From Prevotella sp. (lineage in GTDB: Bacteria; Bacteroidota; Bacteroidia; Bacteroidales; Bacteroidaceae): a DNA stretch of 21,904 nt. Position 1 is the stretch's first letter; each line of letters starts with the position of its first letter. Where the stretch lies: contig JAJPZD010000270.1 in assembly GCA_021204605.1 (NCBI GenBank), forward strand, positions 9,008 through 30,911, in the 5' to 3' direction. Position numbers and translations under genes: made by a program. The notes beneath the pieces are model-generated. The model searched no databases. It saw only the letters and a list, made by a program, of their open reading frames with translations, and was not told the DNA's origin. Shown here in pieces: positions 5,494-14,585 of the stretch.

Positions 5494-8127
5494 ATGGCTA
5501 AGAAAGACGACGAACCTACCCCGATGATGAAACAGTTTTATTCGCTGAAGGAGAAACATCCCGATGCGATACTGCTGTTCCGTTGTGGTGATTTTTATGA
5601 GACCTATCTTCAGGATGCCGTTGATGCAAGTAGAATTCTTGGCATTACGCTGACACGCAGAAGCAATGGCGGCACCCAGAAAATGTCGATAGAGATGGCC
5701 GGCTTTCCTCACCATGCTCTTGACACGTATCTCCCCAAGCTCGTCAGGGCGGGCCGCCGTGTGGCTATATGCGACCAGTTGGAAGATCCGAAACTCACCA
5801 AAAAACTTGTGAAGCGAGGGGTCACGGAGCTTGTCACACCGGGAGTGGCGATGAGCGACAGCGTATTGAATTACAAGGAGAACAATTTTCTTGCTTCTGT
5901 TTACTTTGGCAGGTTGTTGTGTGGAGTGGCTTTCTTGGACATCTCAACGGGAGAGTTTCTCACCGGTGAGGGAACATACGACAATGTTGAGAAGCTGTTG
6001 TTGAATTTCTCGCCAAAGGAAGTGCTCTTTGAGCGAGGCAAGCGCACTGAGTTCGAACGGTATTTCGGCAACAAGTTTTTTACCTTCGAGCTTGATGACT
6101 GGGTGTTTACGGAGGCGGCGGCGACACAGAAGCTGCTCAAGCATTTTAATGTCAAGTCGCTCAAGGGCTTCGGTGTGGACCACCTGCATAACGGTGTGAT
6201 CGCCGCAGGAGCCGTCCTGCAGTATTTGGAACTGACCCAGCATACCAACATAGGCCATATCACCACGCTCTCACGCATTGACGAGGAGCGGTATGTAAGG
6301 CTCGACAAGTTCACTGTAAATTCTCTTGAGATACTTCATTCCATGCAGGAGGGCGGCTCCTCACTGCTCGATGTGATAGACAAGACCGTCTCGCCAATGG
6401 GCGCCAGGATGCTTAAGATGTGGCTGACATTTCCACTTAGGGATGCCAACAAGATCAACTATCGTCTAAATATAGTAGAATATTTTTTCAAAAACCCTGC
6501 CTTCAAGGAAATCGTCGATGAGCAGTTGCGCCTTATCGGTGACCTTGAGCGTATCATATCGAAAGTCGCCGCCGGACGGATCTCTCCGCGTGAGGTGGTT
6601 CAGCTGAAGGTGGCACTGCAGGCCTTAGTGCCGATAAAACACGCCTGTTTGGAGGCCGAAGATGAGAAGATACGCAAGATAGGGGAGGGGATAAGCCTGT
6701 GTGAGGAGCTTCGTGAGGCCATAGAGACTACTATTGTCAACGATGCCCCCGTATTGTTGAACAAGGGCAGGGTGATAAAGAGAGGGGTGAGCAGTGAACT
6801 TGATGAGCTTCGGGACTTAGCCAACAACAGCAAGGACTATCTTTTGAAAATCCAGCAGAGGGAGATAGAGAAGACTGGTATCTCTACTTTGAAAATCGGT
6901 TACAACAATGTGTTCGGCTATTACTTGGAGGTAAGGAACACCTACAAGGGAAACGTGCCTGCCGACTGGGTGCGCAAGCAGACGCTTGCCAATGCGGAGC
7001 GTTATATCACTCAGGAGCTCAAGGAATACGAGGAGAAGATACTCGGAGCGGAGGACAAGATCCTTTCATTGGAGCTGAAACTGTTCAACAGTTTCGTGGA
7101 GACAATTAAAAAAGATATCCCGGCAATACAGAAGAACGCCGTTTCAGTGGGCCAAATCGACTGCCTGTTGTCTTTTGCCAAAGTCTCTGCAGAGCGGGCT
7201 TATATCCGTCCGCAGATAGAACCTGACGAGATAGTGATCGACATCAAACAGGGCAGGCACCCCGTCATAGAGACTCAGATGCCCGTGGGAGAGAGATATG
7301 TCCCGAATGACATCTACCTCGACGACAGCAAGCAGCAGATAATAATCGTAACGGGCCCCAACATGGCCGGCAAGTCGGCACTGTTGAGGCAGACGGCATT
7401 GATAGTGCTGCTCTCACAGATCGGTTGTTTCGTCCCGGCAGAAAGTGCGAGGATAGGTGTGGTTGACAAAATATTCACTCGTGTAGGCGCGTCAGACAAC
7501 ATATCCGTCGGAGAGTCGACATTCATGGTTGAGATGACAGAGGCGGCGAATATTCTCAATAATGTCACGCCACGCTCTCTGGTGCTGTTCGACGAGCTTG
7601 GCCGTGGCACTTCGACATACGATGGTATCTCCATAGCATGGGCTATCGTGGAGTATCTGCATGAGCGTCCAAGCGCGCGGGCGCGCACCCTTTTCGCCAC
7701 TCACTACCATGAGTTGAACGAGATGGAAAAGAATTTCAGCCGCATAAAAAACTATAACATTTCAGTGCGGGAGACAGACAACAAGGTGATCTTCCTGCGT
7801 AAATTGGAGCGTGGCGGCACGGAGCACTCTTTCGGAATACACGTGGCGCAGATTGCCGGTATGCCAAAGAGTATAGTAAAGCGGGCCAATACGATATTGA
7901 AACAGCTTGAGGCAGAAAACCGCCAGACCGGTGGGGTGGGGAAGCCCTCTGCCGAGCAGCTCAACCTCAGTCGTGATGGCGTGCAGCTAAGTTTTTTCCA
8001 ACTTGACGACCCTGTGCTTTGTCAGGTCAGGGACGAGATCATAGGACTTGACATCAACAACCTCACTCCTGTTGAGGCTCTCAACAAGCTGAACGATATC
8101 CGGAGGATAGTAACCGGCAAGGAATGA
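5494..8127 (+). CDS. mutS: DNA mismatch repair protein MutS
   Basis: 877 residues, full length for bacterial MutS. It recognises base mismatches and small loops and, through ATP binding, recruits MutL. The N-terminal mismatch-reading domain has the Phe-Tyr-Glu motif in FRCGDFYETY (FYE at 34-36). The connector, lever and clamp regions follow. The ATPase has Walker A GPNMAGKS (621-628), Walker B with DELGRGTS from 700, and the FATHYHEL switch. The start at 5494 (MAKKDDEPTP) gives the expected N-terminus ahead of the mismatch domain. It has its own promoter (5395-5428) and is followed after 37 bases by a GNAT gene that may be co-transcribed. No mutL is in the window. Identification is secure. 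Confidence 0.98.
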   Translation: MAKKDDEPTPMMKQFYSLKEKHPDAILLFRCGDFYETYLQDAVDASRILGITLTRRSNGGTQKMSIEMAGFPHHALDTYLPKLVRAGRRVAICDQLEDPKLTKKLVKRGVTELVTPGVAMSDSVLNYKENNFLASVYFGRLLCGVAFLDISTGEFLTGEGTYDNVEKLLLNFSPKEVLFERGKRTEFERYFGNKFFTFELDDWVFTEAAATQKLLKHFNVKSLKGFGVDHLHNGVIAAGAVLQYLELTQHTNIGHITTLSRIDEERYVRLDKFTVNSLEILHSMQEGGSSLLDVIDKTVSPMGARMLKMWLTFPLRDANKINYRLNIVEYFFKNPAFKEIVDEQLRLIGDLERIISKVAAGRISPREVVQLKVALQALVPIKHACLEAEDEKIRKIGEGISLCEELREAIETTIVNDAPVLLNKGRVIKRGVSSELDELRDLANNSKDYLLKIQQREIEKTGISTLKIGYNNVFGYYLEVRNTYKGNVPADWVRKQTLANAERYITQELKEYEEKILGAEDKILSLELKLFNSFVETIKKDIPAIQKNAVSVGQIDCLLSFAKVSAERAYIRPQIEPDEIVIDIKQGRHPVIETQMPVGERYVPNDIYLDDSKQQIIIVTGPNMAGKSALLRQTALIVLLSQIGCFVPAESARIGVVDKIFTRVGASDNISVGESTFMVEMTEAANILNNVTPRSLVLFDELGRGTSTYDGISIAWAIVEYLHERPSARARTLFATHYHELNEMEKNFSRIKNYNISVRETDNKVIFLRKLERGGTEHSFGIHVAQIAGMPKSIVKRANTILKQLEAENRQTGGVGKPSAEQLNLSRDGVQLSFFQLDDPVLCQVRDEIIGLDINNLTPVEALNKLNDIRRIVTGKE

Positions 8128-8164
8128 GCTATGCAGCAATTATATTATTAATAACTTATAAAAA

Positions 8165-8647
8165 ATGATAAGAGAAATCTCACAATCAGACATCCCCGAC
8201 ATCGCCAAAATCTACAACCATTATGTTTTGAATGGGGTGGAATCTTTTGAGACAGAGGCCTTGACCGACGAACAAATGCTTTCAAGGGCTATGTGGATAG
8301 CATTAGACTATCCTTTTTTGGTCGCTCCAAAGGAAGGCACGATAGCCGGCTTCTGCTATGTCCACCAGTGGAAAGAGCGTCCCGCCTATTGCAATACCTA
8401 CGAGTCAACGGTGTATATCTCACCGGAGTATCTTCATCAGGGCATAGCCACACAACTGATGAAAAGGCTTATTTCGGAATGTCGCTCGCGAGGCTGCAAG
8501 GCCTTGATAGCCTGTATCACGGGAACAAATGCCGCCAGCATAGCTTTCCACGAGAAGCTTGGTTTCAAGAAAGTGTCTCACTTTGAAAAGGTGGGCTATA
8601 AGTTCGGGCAGTGGCTCGACGTTGTTGACTACGAGTTGTTGTTGTAG
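8165..8647 (+). CDS. GNAT N-acetyltransferase of the phosphinothricin acetyltransferase-like (YncA/Pat) type
   Basis: 160 residues, a single GNAT domain that transfers an acetyl group from acetyl-CoA to an amino group. The landmarks of the Pat/YncA branch are present: IAKIYNHYVLNGVESFETE at the N-terminus, RPAYCNTYESTVYISPEY in the core, the acetyl-CoA loop HQGIATQLM, NAASIAFHEKLGF, and the terminal GYKFGQWLDVVDYEL. Related enzymes acetylate methionine sulfone or sulfoximine and similar small amino acid analogues. The physiological substrate cannot be told from sequence. It lies 37 bases after mutS on the same strand and converges with lgt. Confidence 0.9.
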   Translation: MIREISQSDIPDIAKIYNHYVLNGVESFETEALTDEQMLSRAMWIALDYPFLVAPKEGTIAGFCYVHQWKERPAYCNTYESTVYISPEYLHQGIATQLMKRLISECRSRGCKALIACITGTNAASIAFHEKLGFKKVSHFEKVGYKFGQWLDVVDYELLL

Positions 8648-8663
8648 TTTTAAATATACGATG

Positions 8664-8683
8664 GTCTATGTCGTTGCATAGGC
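8664..8683. terminator. Possible short hairpin between converging GNAT and lgt genes
   Basis: GTCTATG (8664-8670) pairs with CATAGGC (8677-8683) with one wobble pair and a six-base loop. It fills the 36-base gap between the two convergent stops. The T-rich tract is poor on both strands, so this is only a candidate bidirectional terminator. Confidence 0.3.
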
Positions 8684-9532
8684 TTATTTCTCTGTACCAA
8701 GTTTTCGCATCCATTTTCCACCCACCATACAGGCAATGCCGATGATTATGAATGGGATGCTCAACAATTGTCCCATATCCAATATCATATTCGCCTCAAA
8801 CGCCTCCTGTATGTCTTTGGTGTATTCTATGAAGAAACGGAACGTGAAAATCAGTGTAAGGCACAGTCCGAAGAAAAACCCGGTGCCTACCTTCTCCGGC
8901 TTCTTGCGGTAGAAATACCAGCCCACGAAAAAGAAGACTGCGTAGGCAATGGCCTCGTAGAGCTGTCCGGGATGTCGTGGAAGCATATCGACGCGTTCGA
9001 AAATGAATGCCCAGGGCACATCTGTCTGCTTGCCGATTATCTCTGAGTTCATCAGATTGCCGAGTCTTATCATACATGATGTGGCCGGTGTGGCGATAGC
9101 CACGTTGTCGAGGACTCTCCACACGTTGATCTTGCTGCGTCTTACATATATGATTAGGGCTATTATAAGTCCTATGGTGCCGCCATGACTGGCAAGCCCC
9201 TCGTAGCCGGTGAATTTCCAACCGCCGCTTTCCAAGAAGCGTATAGGCAGGAACATCTCGATGATGTGCTTGCCACTCGACAGGAAATAGTCGGGCTCAT
9301 AAAACAGGCAATGTCCCAACCGGCAACCTATTATTATGCCGAAGAAACAATAGAGGAACAACGGGTCGAACAGCTCCTTTTTTATCTTCTGGTCGTTGTA
9401 CAGCCATTTCACGATGAAATAGGCAAGTGCCAAGCCGATGAGCCAGCACAGTGAGTACCAACGTATCGAAAAACTGCCGATGTGGAACGCCTCCAAGTCC
9501 GGATTCCAAAGGATATAACAAAGGGTTGACAT
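8684..9532 (-). CDS. lgt: Prolipoprotein diacylglyceryl transferase
   Basis: A 282-residue polytopic inner-membrane enzyme. It moves a diacylglyceryl group from phosphatidylglycerol to the lipobox cysteine of prolipoproteins, the first step of lipoprotein maturation. Family landmarks are present: the ASHGG segment with H116, the signature RLGNLMNSEIIGK (156-168) with its essential Arg, HPGQLYEA (187-194), and several hydrophobic helices. The length is normal for Lgt. The ATG at 9532 is five bases after the ychF stop, so the two genes form an operon transcribed from upstream of ychF. Confidence 0.97.
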   Translation of the reverse strand: MSTLCYILWNPDLEAFHIGSFSIRWYSLCWLIGLALAYFIVKWLYNDQKIKKELFDPLFLYCFFGIIIGCRLGHCLFYEPDYFLSSGKHIIEMFLPIRFLESGGWKFTGYEGLASHGGTIGLIIALIIYVRRSKINVWRVLDNVAIATPATSCMIRLGNLMNSEIIGKQTDVPWAFIFERVDMLPRHPGQLYEAIAYAVFFFVGWYFYRKKPEKVGTGFFFGLCLTLIFTFRFFIEYTKDIQEAFEANMILDMGQLLSIPFIIIGIACMVGGKWMRKLGTEK

Positions 9533-9537
9533 AATTT

Positions 9538-10638
9538 TTAAACATTGAAACGGAAGTGCATGATATCGCCATCTTGTACAACATAGTCCTTGCCCTCGAT
9601 AGCCAACTTGCCGGCTTCGCGTACAGCGGCTTCAGAGCCGTATTTGATATAGTCATCATATTTTATCACTTCAGCGCGTATGAAGCCTTTCTCAAAATCG
9701 GTGTGGATTACCCCGGCACACTGAGGAGCTTTCCAGCCCCTGCGATAAGTCCAGGCCTTGACTTCCATTTCACCTGCGGTGATGAACGTCTCAAGGTTCA
9801 GCAGGGAGTACGCTTTTTTTGTCAGGCGGTTGACACCGCTTTCTTTGAGGCCCAGTTCATCAAGAAACATCTGTTTGTCCTCGAAGGAGTCAAGGCTTGC
9901 GATGTCCTCCTCGGTGCGTGCAGCAATTACGAGTACCTCAGCCTTTTCAGCCTTTGCAACTTCCTCAACCTTGTCGCTGTAGGCATTCCCTGATTTTGCC
10001 GATGCCTCGTCAACATTGCAAACGTAAAGTACGGGTTTTGCTGTCAATAAGAAAAGATTATGCGCCGCGGCCTGCTCCTCTTTGCTTGAGAACTCCACGA
10101 TGCGTGCGTTTTTGCCCTGTACAAGTACTTCTTTATATGCCTCAAGCACGCTTACTTCTATCTTTGCATCCTTGTTGCCAGAGGCAGCGATTTTCTGCTG
10201 TTTGGCAATCCGCGATTCTATTGTTTCCAAGTCTTTCAGTTGCAGTTCGGTATCTATGATTTCCTTGTCGCGGATGGGGTCGATAGAGCCGTCAACATGA
10301 GTGATGTTGTCGTCATCAAAGCAGCGCAGCACGTGTATTATGGCATCTGTCTCACGGATGTTGCCAAGGAATTTGTTGCCTAATCCCTCGCCCTTAGAAG
10401 CGCCTTTCACAAGTCCTGCGATGTCCACGATCTCGCAGGTAGCGGGAACGATACGCCCTGGATGCACTATCTCGGCCAACTTTGTCAGTCGTTCGTCGGG
10501 CACCGTGATAGTGCCGACATTAGGTTCTATTGTACAGAAAGGGAAATTAGCTGCCTGTGCTTTAGCACTTGACAGGCAGTTGAACAAAGTGGATTTACCC
10601 ACGTTAGGCAGTCCTACTATACCGCATTTTAATGCCAT
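9538..10638 (-). CDS. ychF: Redox-regulated ATPase/GTPase YchF (Obg family)
   Basis: 366 residues, full length. G1 GLPNVGKST is at 8-16, G3 is DIAGLVKGASKGEGLGN, and the base-specificity motif reads NVDE. The canonical NKxD is altered in YchF, which goes with its known preference for ATP. A coiled-coil insert follows the G domain. The C-terminal TGS domain ends in KDYVVQDGDIMHFRFNV. The family is universal, binds ribosomes and has been linked to oxidative stress and translation. The gene has its own -7 element upstream and is followed after five bases by lgt. Confidence 0.97.
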   Translation of the reverse strand: MALKCGIVGLPNVGKSTLFNCLSSAKAQAANFPFCTIEPNVGTITVPDERLTKLAEIVHPGRIVPATCEIVDIAGLVKGASKGEGLGNKFLGNIRETDAIIHVLRCFDDDNITHVDGSIDPIRDKEIIDTELQLKDLETIESRIAKQQKIAASGNKDAKIEVSVLEAYKEVLVQGKNARIVEFSSKEEQAAAHNLFLLTAKPVLYVCNVDEASAKSGNAYSDKVEEVAKAEKAEVLVIAARTEEDIASLDSFEDKQMFLDELGLKESGVNRLTKKAYSLLNLETFITAGEMEVKAWTYRRGWKAPQCAGVIHTDFEKGFIRAEVIKYDDYIKYGSEAAVREAGKLAIEGKDYVVQDGDIMHFRFNV

Positions 10639-10667
10639 TTCTTATAAGAGATTATGTGTTAAGGATG

Positions 10668-10675
10668 CAAACTTA
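10668..10675 (-). promoter_or_regulatory. -7 element of the ychF-lgt promoter
   Basis: The minus strand reads TAAGTTTG, a perfect TAnnTTTG, 29 bases before the ychF ATG. A clear -33 TTTG is not visible at the usual distance. The 116-base gap after polA holds no other feature I can support. Confidence 0.5.
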
Positions 10676-10754
10676 CACATATTTTCCGAAATATGAGTGG
10701 TATGCGTAAATTAAATAATATTTTTACAATCAACAAGGTGTGAAGATGCACGTT

Positions 10755-13520
10755 TTAGTGCGCTTCGAGCCAGTTTTGCCCCCAGCCGCTGTCGGCGACG
10801 AGAGGTACGAGTAGGGGGTAGGCGTTTTGCATTTCCTCGAGTACTATTTTTTCCACTTTTTCTTTTTCTTCCGGCAGTACGCTGAAATTCAGTTCATCGT
10901 GTACTTGTAATATCATCTTACTCTTGATACCCTCTGCCATAAAACGCCGGTGGATGTTTACCATAGCCACTTTGATAATGTCTGCCGCAGAGCCTTGTAT
11001 AGGAGCGTTGATGGCGTTGCGCTCGTCAAGGCCTCGCACATTGGCGTTACGCGAGTTGATGTTAGGCAGGTAGCGGCGTCGGTGGAAGAAGGTCTCTACA
11101 TAGCCCTTCTGTCTTGCCTGTTGTGTGACATTCCGGATATATTCCTCAACCATAGGAAAGGTGGCGAAATAGTGGTTTATCAGTTGGTTGGCCTCACTTC
11201 TGCTGATGCCGAGTTGTTCAGCCAGTCCGAAAGCGGTAATTCCGTAGATAATGCCGAAATTTGCTCTTTTAGCTTTGGAGCGCATATCGCGAGTAACATT
11301 GTTGATTTCCACCTTGTTTATTCTTGCGGCCGTTGCTGCATGGATGTCATAGCCCTCGCGGAATGCCTTTATCATATTCTCGTCGCGGCTAAGGTGAGCC
11401 ATTACCCGCAGTTCGATCTGGCTATAGTCAGCGGAGAAGAAGAGGCAGCCATCGTCGGGTATGAACGCCTTGCGTATTTCTTTTCCATCCTCCCCTCTGA
11501 CAGGGATGTTCTGCAGGTTAGGGTTGCTTGAGGAGAGTCTGCCTGTGGCTGTTACCATTTGGTTGAAAGAAGTGTGGATATGCCCTGTACGAGGATTTAT
11601 AAGAGAAGGAAGACTGTCGATGTAAGTAGAGAGGAGTTTTTTCAGGCCTCTGTGTTCTAAGATTTTCCCTACGATTATGTTTTTGTTTTTCAGACTTTTC
11701 AGCACTTCTTCTGACGTGCTAAATTGTCCTGTTTTTGTTTTTTTCGGTTTTTCAATGATGTGCATATCGACATATAACACCTCGCCCACTTGTTTCGGAG
11801 AGGAGATGTTGAACGTTTTGCCGGCAATTTCATAAATTTCCTTTTCTACCGTTTTCATTCTTTGAGTAAGTATCTGTGAAGTTTCGGCAAGCGATTTTGT
11901 ATCTATTCTCACCCCATTCATCTCCATCTTGGCGAGAACAGGAATAAGCGGCATTTCTATGTCATGGAAGAGTTGTTGAACCCCAACTTTTTCAAGCATC
12001 GGCACGAACTCATTCTTGAGTCTCAGAGTTATATCAGCATCTTCGGCAGCATATTCATACACCTGTTCCGGAGGCAGGTCTCTCATATTTCCCTGATTTT
12101 TCCCTTTCGGTCCGATCAGTTCATCTATGTGAACAGTTTTGTAGTCGAGGTAAACCTCGGCCATGTAATCCATGTTGTGAGAGATCTCCGGTTGGATGAG
12201 ATAATGAGCTATCATCGTATCGAAGATTTCACCTTTGAGATGAACGCCATAATTTGCCAGCACCTCAATGTCGTATTTTATGTTCTGCCCGATTTTAAGA
12301 ATTTCAGGATTTTCGTATAACGGTTTAAAAATATCGACGATTTCTTGTGCCTCTTTTCTATCTGGTGGGACAGGGACATAAAAAGCCTTACTCTCCTCAA
12401 CAGAAAAACTCAGGCCCACTAATTCAGCATTAATAGCGTTGGTGGAAGTAGTCTCGGTATCTAAACTTATAAAACTCTTTGTTAAGAAAAAATCACAGAG
12501 GTTTTTCATATCTTCTTCTTTATCAATGAGTTTATAAGTATGCGGCGTGTCTTTTAGCGTTTTGAGAGTTTTTTCTTTCTCAACTTCCGTATCAGTGTGC
12601 GTTTCTGTCGCAAACAAATCGAGTTGTTGTTCAACGTTTTTTTTGCTAATTTCAGGTTTGTTAAGAAATCTGTTTGCCAAAGTCTTGAACTCCAATTCAT
12701 CGAAAATTTTTCTAAGCGCGGAGGCATCTGGTTCAGTTACTTTCAGCGCATCGAGATTGAGCTCCACAGGTACGTCGGTTCTGATTGTCGCTAAGAATTT
12801 AGAGAAACGTATTTTCTCTACATTAGATTCTATTTTCGTCTTTAATGCACCTTTTAATTCAGACGTCCGTTCCAAAAGGCTGTCAATGCTGCCAAACTGG
12901 TTGATCAGCTTTATGGCTGTTTTCTCTCCGACCCCAGGGCAGCCCGGGATATTGTCGGAAGCGTCGCCCATCAATCCTAACAAGTCGATTACCTGCAAAG
13001 GCGAGGAGATGCCATATTTGTCGCATACACCTTTTGAGTCGAGCGTTTCGTAGCCTCCTCCATGTCTCGGCCGGAACATGAATACGTTTTCCTTGACCAA
13101 CTGGCCATAATCCTTATCAGGCGTAAGCATATACGTTTGAACACCGGCATTGCCGGCTTTCAGAGCGATAGTTCCGATTACGTCGTCTGCCTCAAAGCCA
13201 TCGACCTCAAAAGAGCATATTTTCATTGCGTTGAGGATTTCCTTTATGACAGGCACAGCTATGTGTATTGCCTCTGGAGCCTCTTGTCTTTGTGCTTTGT
13301 ATTCTTTATACGCCACGTGCCTGAATGTTTTGCCTTTAGGGTCGAAGGCGACAGCGATGTGAGAAGGATGTTCTTTTGAGAGCACTTCAAACAACGTATT
13401 GCAGAAGCCCATAATCGCCGATGTATTCAGTCCTTTGGAGTTGATTCTTGGAGAATTGATAAAAGCGTAATACGAGCGGTAAATCAATGCGTAGGCATCT
13501 AATAGGAAAAGTTTGTTCAT
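10755..13520 (-). CDS. polA: DNA polymerase I
   Basis: 921 residues from the ATG at 13520 (MNKLFLLDAYALIYRSYYAF). The frame extends 27 codons further up, but that would pass through the promoter and adds no conserved sequence. The 5'-3' exonuclease has DGFEADDVIG, TPDKDYGQLV and GDASDNIPGCPGVGEKTA. The 3'-5' proofreading domain keeps its acidic residues in FISLDTETT, GQNIKYDIEVL and YAAEDADITL, so it is probably active. The polymerase has motif A (FSADYSQIELRVMAHLS), motif B (RSKAKRANFGIIYGITAFG) and motif C (LQVHDELNFSV). It acts in Okazaki fragment maturation and gap filling after excision repair. It is divergent from the polyprenyl synthase gene with overlapping promoters. Confidence 0.98.
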   Translation of the reverse strand: MNKLFLLDAYALIYRSYYAFINSPRINSKGLNTSAIMGFCNTLFEVLSKEHPSHIAVAFDPKGKTFRHVAYKEYKAQRQEAPEAIHIAVPVIKEILNAMKICSFEVDGFEADDVIGTIALKAGNAGVQTYMLTPDKDYGQLVKENVFMFRPRHGGGYETLDSKGVCDKYGISSPLQVIDLLGLMGDASDNIPGCPGVGEKTAIKLINQFGSIDSLLERTSELKGALKTKIESNVEKIRFSKFLATIRTDVPVELNLDALKVTEPDASALRKIFDELEFKTLANRFLNKPEISKKNVEQQLDLFATETHTDTEVEKEKTLKTLKDTPHTYKLIDKEEDMKNLCDFFLTKSFISLDTETTSTNAINAELVGLSFSVEESKAFYVPVPPDRKEAQEIVDIFKPLYENPEILKIGQNIKYDIEVLANYGVHLKGEIFDTMIAHYLIQPEISHNMDYMAEVYLDYKTVHIDELIGPKGKNQGNMRDLPPEQVYEYAAEDADITLRLKNEFVPMLEKVGVQQLFHDIEMPLIPVLAKMEMNGVRIDTKSLAETSQILTQRMKTVEKEIYEIAGKTFNISSPKQVGEVLYVDMHIIEKPKKTKTGQFSTSEEVLKSLKNKNIIVGKILEHRGLKKLLSTYIDSLPSLINPRTGHIHTSFNQMVTATGRLSSSNPNLQNIPVRGEDGKEIRKAFIPDDGCLFFSADYSQIELRVMAHLSRDENMIKAFREGYDIHAATAARINKVEINNVTRDMRSKAKRANFGIIYGITAFGLAEQLGISRSEANQLINHYFATFPMVEEYIRNVTQQARQKGYVETFFHRRRYLPNINSRNANVRGLDERNAINAPIQGSAADIIKVAMVNIHRRFMAEGIKSKMILQVHDELNFSVLPEEKEKVEKIVLEEMQNAYPLLVPLVADSGWGQNWLEAH

Positions 13521-13538
13521 GTTATTGTTTTTTAGTTG

Positions 13539-13569
13539 TAAAAATACGAAAAATTTGGCAGCAATGCAA
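13539..13569 (-). promoter_or_regulatory. polA promoter
   Basis: On the minus strand, ATTG ends at 13567, followed by 20 bases and TATTTTTA (13546-13539), one mismatch from TAnnTTTG. The -7 element ends 18 bases before the polA ATG. It overlaps the oppositely directed promoter at 13554-13587. Confidence 0.5.
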
Positions 13570-13587
13570 TTAAAATCACTACTTTTG
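13554..13587 (+). promoter_or_regulatory. Promoter of the polyprenyl synthase gene
   Basis: TTTG at 13554-13557, 22 bases, then TACTTTTG at 13580-13587, a perfect TAnnTTTG. The predicted start leaves only about 12 bases of leader before ATG 13606. This supports 13606 as the real start rather than the ATG at 13513, which lies upstream of the promoter. Confidence 0.65.
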
Positions 13588-13605
13588 CATGAAATTAGCA
13601 TTATA

Positions 13606-14583
13606 ATGGATTATCTGTCAATAATCAAGCGTCCAATCCAGAAAGAGTTGGAGAGTTTTATTACGCTCTTCAACAATTCCCTAACCCATAGTGAGAGAAT
13701 ACAAGAGGAGATTTTCTCACGCATACGAAGAAGTGTGGGAAAGCGAATGCGTCCGATGCTGATACTTCTGATTGCAAAAAATTACGGGACGGTAAACCAA
13801 TCAACGCTCCATGCAGCCGTAGGACTGGAATTGTTGCACACTGCCAGTTTGATACACGATGATGTAGTAGATGAGAGTTATGAGCGCAGGGGCCAGTCGT
13901 CGGTACATTCTCTATTTGGAAACAAAATAGCGGTTTTGATAGGTGATTATATCCTTTCCACGGCTCTCCTCAATATCTCGCAGACACATAATGTATCAAT
14001 TATCAATCAGTTAGGTCAATTAGGCAGGATGCTTTCAGATGGCGAGATTTTGGAGCTCACAAGCGAGGCTGACAATACCCGGTTGGAGGCTGTTTATTAT
14101 CAGATTATCAGGCAGAAGACGGCAGCCTTGTTTGAGGCGTGCTGTGCGATGGGAGCCATTTCATCTGGTATGCCAGAGCAAGGGGTGGGGGAAGTTAAAA
14201 AGTTCGGTCTTATAATAGGAACCATATTCCAGATAAAGGATGATATATTCGATTACTTTGACGATACGGATATAGGAAAGCCTACGGGCAGTGATATGGC
14301 AGAGGGTAAAATCACTTTACCGTTGATTTATGCCATGGAAAAAACAGGCGACGAGGCGGTGAGAGCATTGTCAAAAAAGGTGAAAGAGCGAACGGTTACC
14401 TCCGATGAAATCAAATATTTAGTAGATTTTGCAAAAGCCAACGGAGGTATAGAATATGCGGAGAGAAGAATGCAAGAGCTCCGTAGCGTTGCCCAACATT
14501 TTATAAAGGAAAATGTCAAGGACGAGACCTTAGGAAACGCCCTTGACGCTTATTTAAGCTACGTGATAGAACGGACAAAGTAG
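13606..14583 (+). CDS. Polyprenyl diphosphate synthase (long-chain, octaprenyl/heptaprenyl-type)
   Basis: 325 residues from ATG 13606 (MDYLSIIKRPIQKELESF). It is a trans-prenyltransferase of the isoprenoid synthase fold. It extends an allylic diphosphate with isopentenyl diphosphate to make the side chain of respiratory quinones (menaquinone in this phylum). The first aspartate-rich motif is in LIHDDVVDESYERRGQSS, and the second is IKDDIFDYFDD with GKPTGSDMAEGKITLP following. Small residues before the first motif favour long products, but chain length cannot be fixed by eye. The family member most often annotated is ispB. The stop is two bases from the deoC stop on the other strand. Confidence 0.93.
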   Translation: MDYLSIIKRPIQKELESFITLFNNSLTHSERIQEEIFSRIRRSVGKRMRPMLILLIAKNYGTVNQSTLHAAVGLELLHTASLIHDDVVDESYERRGQSSVHSLFGNKIAVLIGDYILSTALLNISQTHNVSIINQLGQLGRMLSDGEILELTSEADNTRLEAVYYQIIRQKTAALFEACCAMGAISSGMPEQGVGEVKKFGLIIGTIFQIKDDIFDYFDDTDIGKPTGSDMAEGKITLPLIYAMEKTGDEAVRALSKKVKERTVTSDEIKYLVDFAKANGGIEYAERRMQELRSVAQHFIKENVKDETLGNALDAYLSYVIERTK

Positions 14584-14585
14584 AT

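Noticed and set aside
13521..13601. N-terminal extension of polA to the ATG at 13601
   Set aside because: The added 27 codons have no conserved sequence and cover the predicted polA promoter. MNKLFLLDAYALIYRSYYAF at 13520 is the family N-terminus.
13513..13605. N-terminal extension of the polyprenyl synthase to the ATG at 13513
   Set aside because: It would begin upstream of the consensus promoter at 13554-13587 and overlap polA. The core protein starts at 13606.
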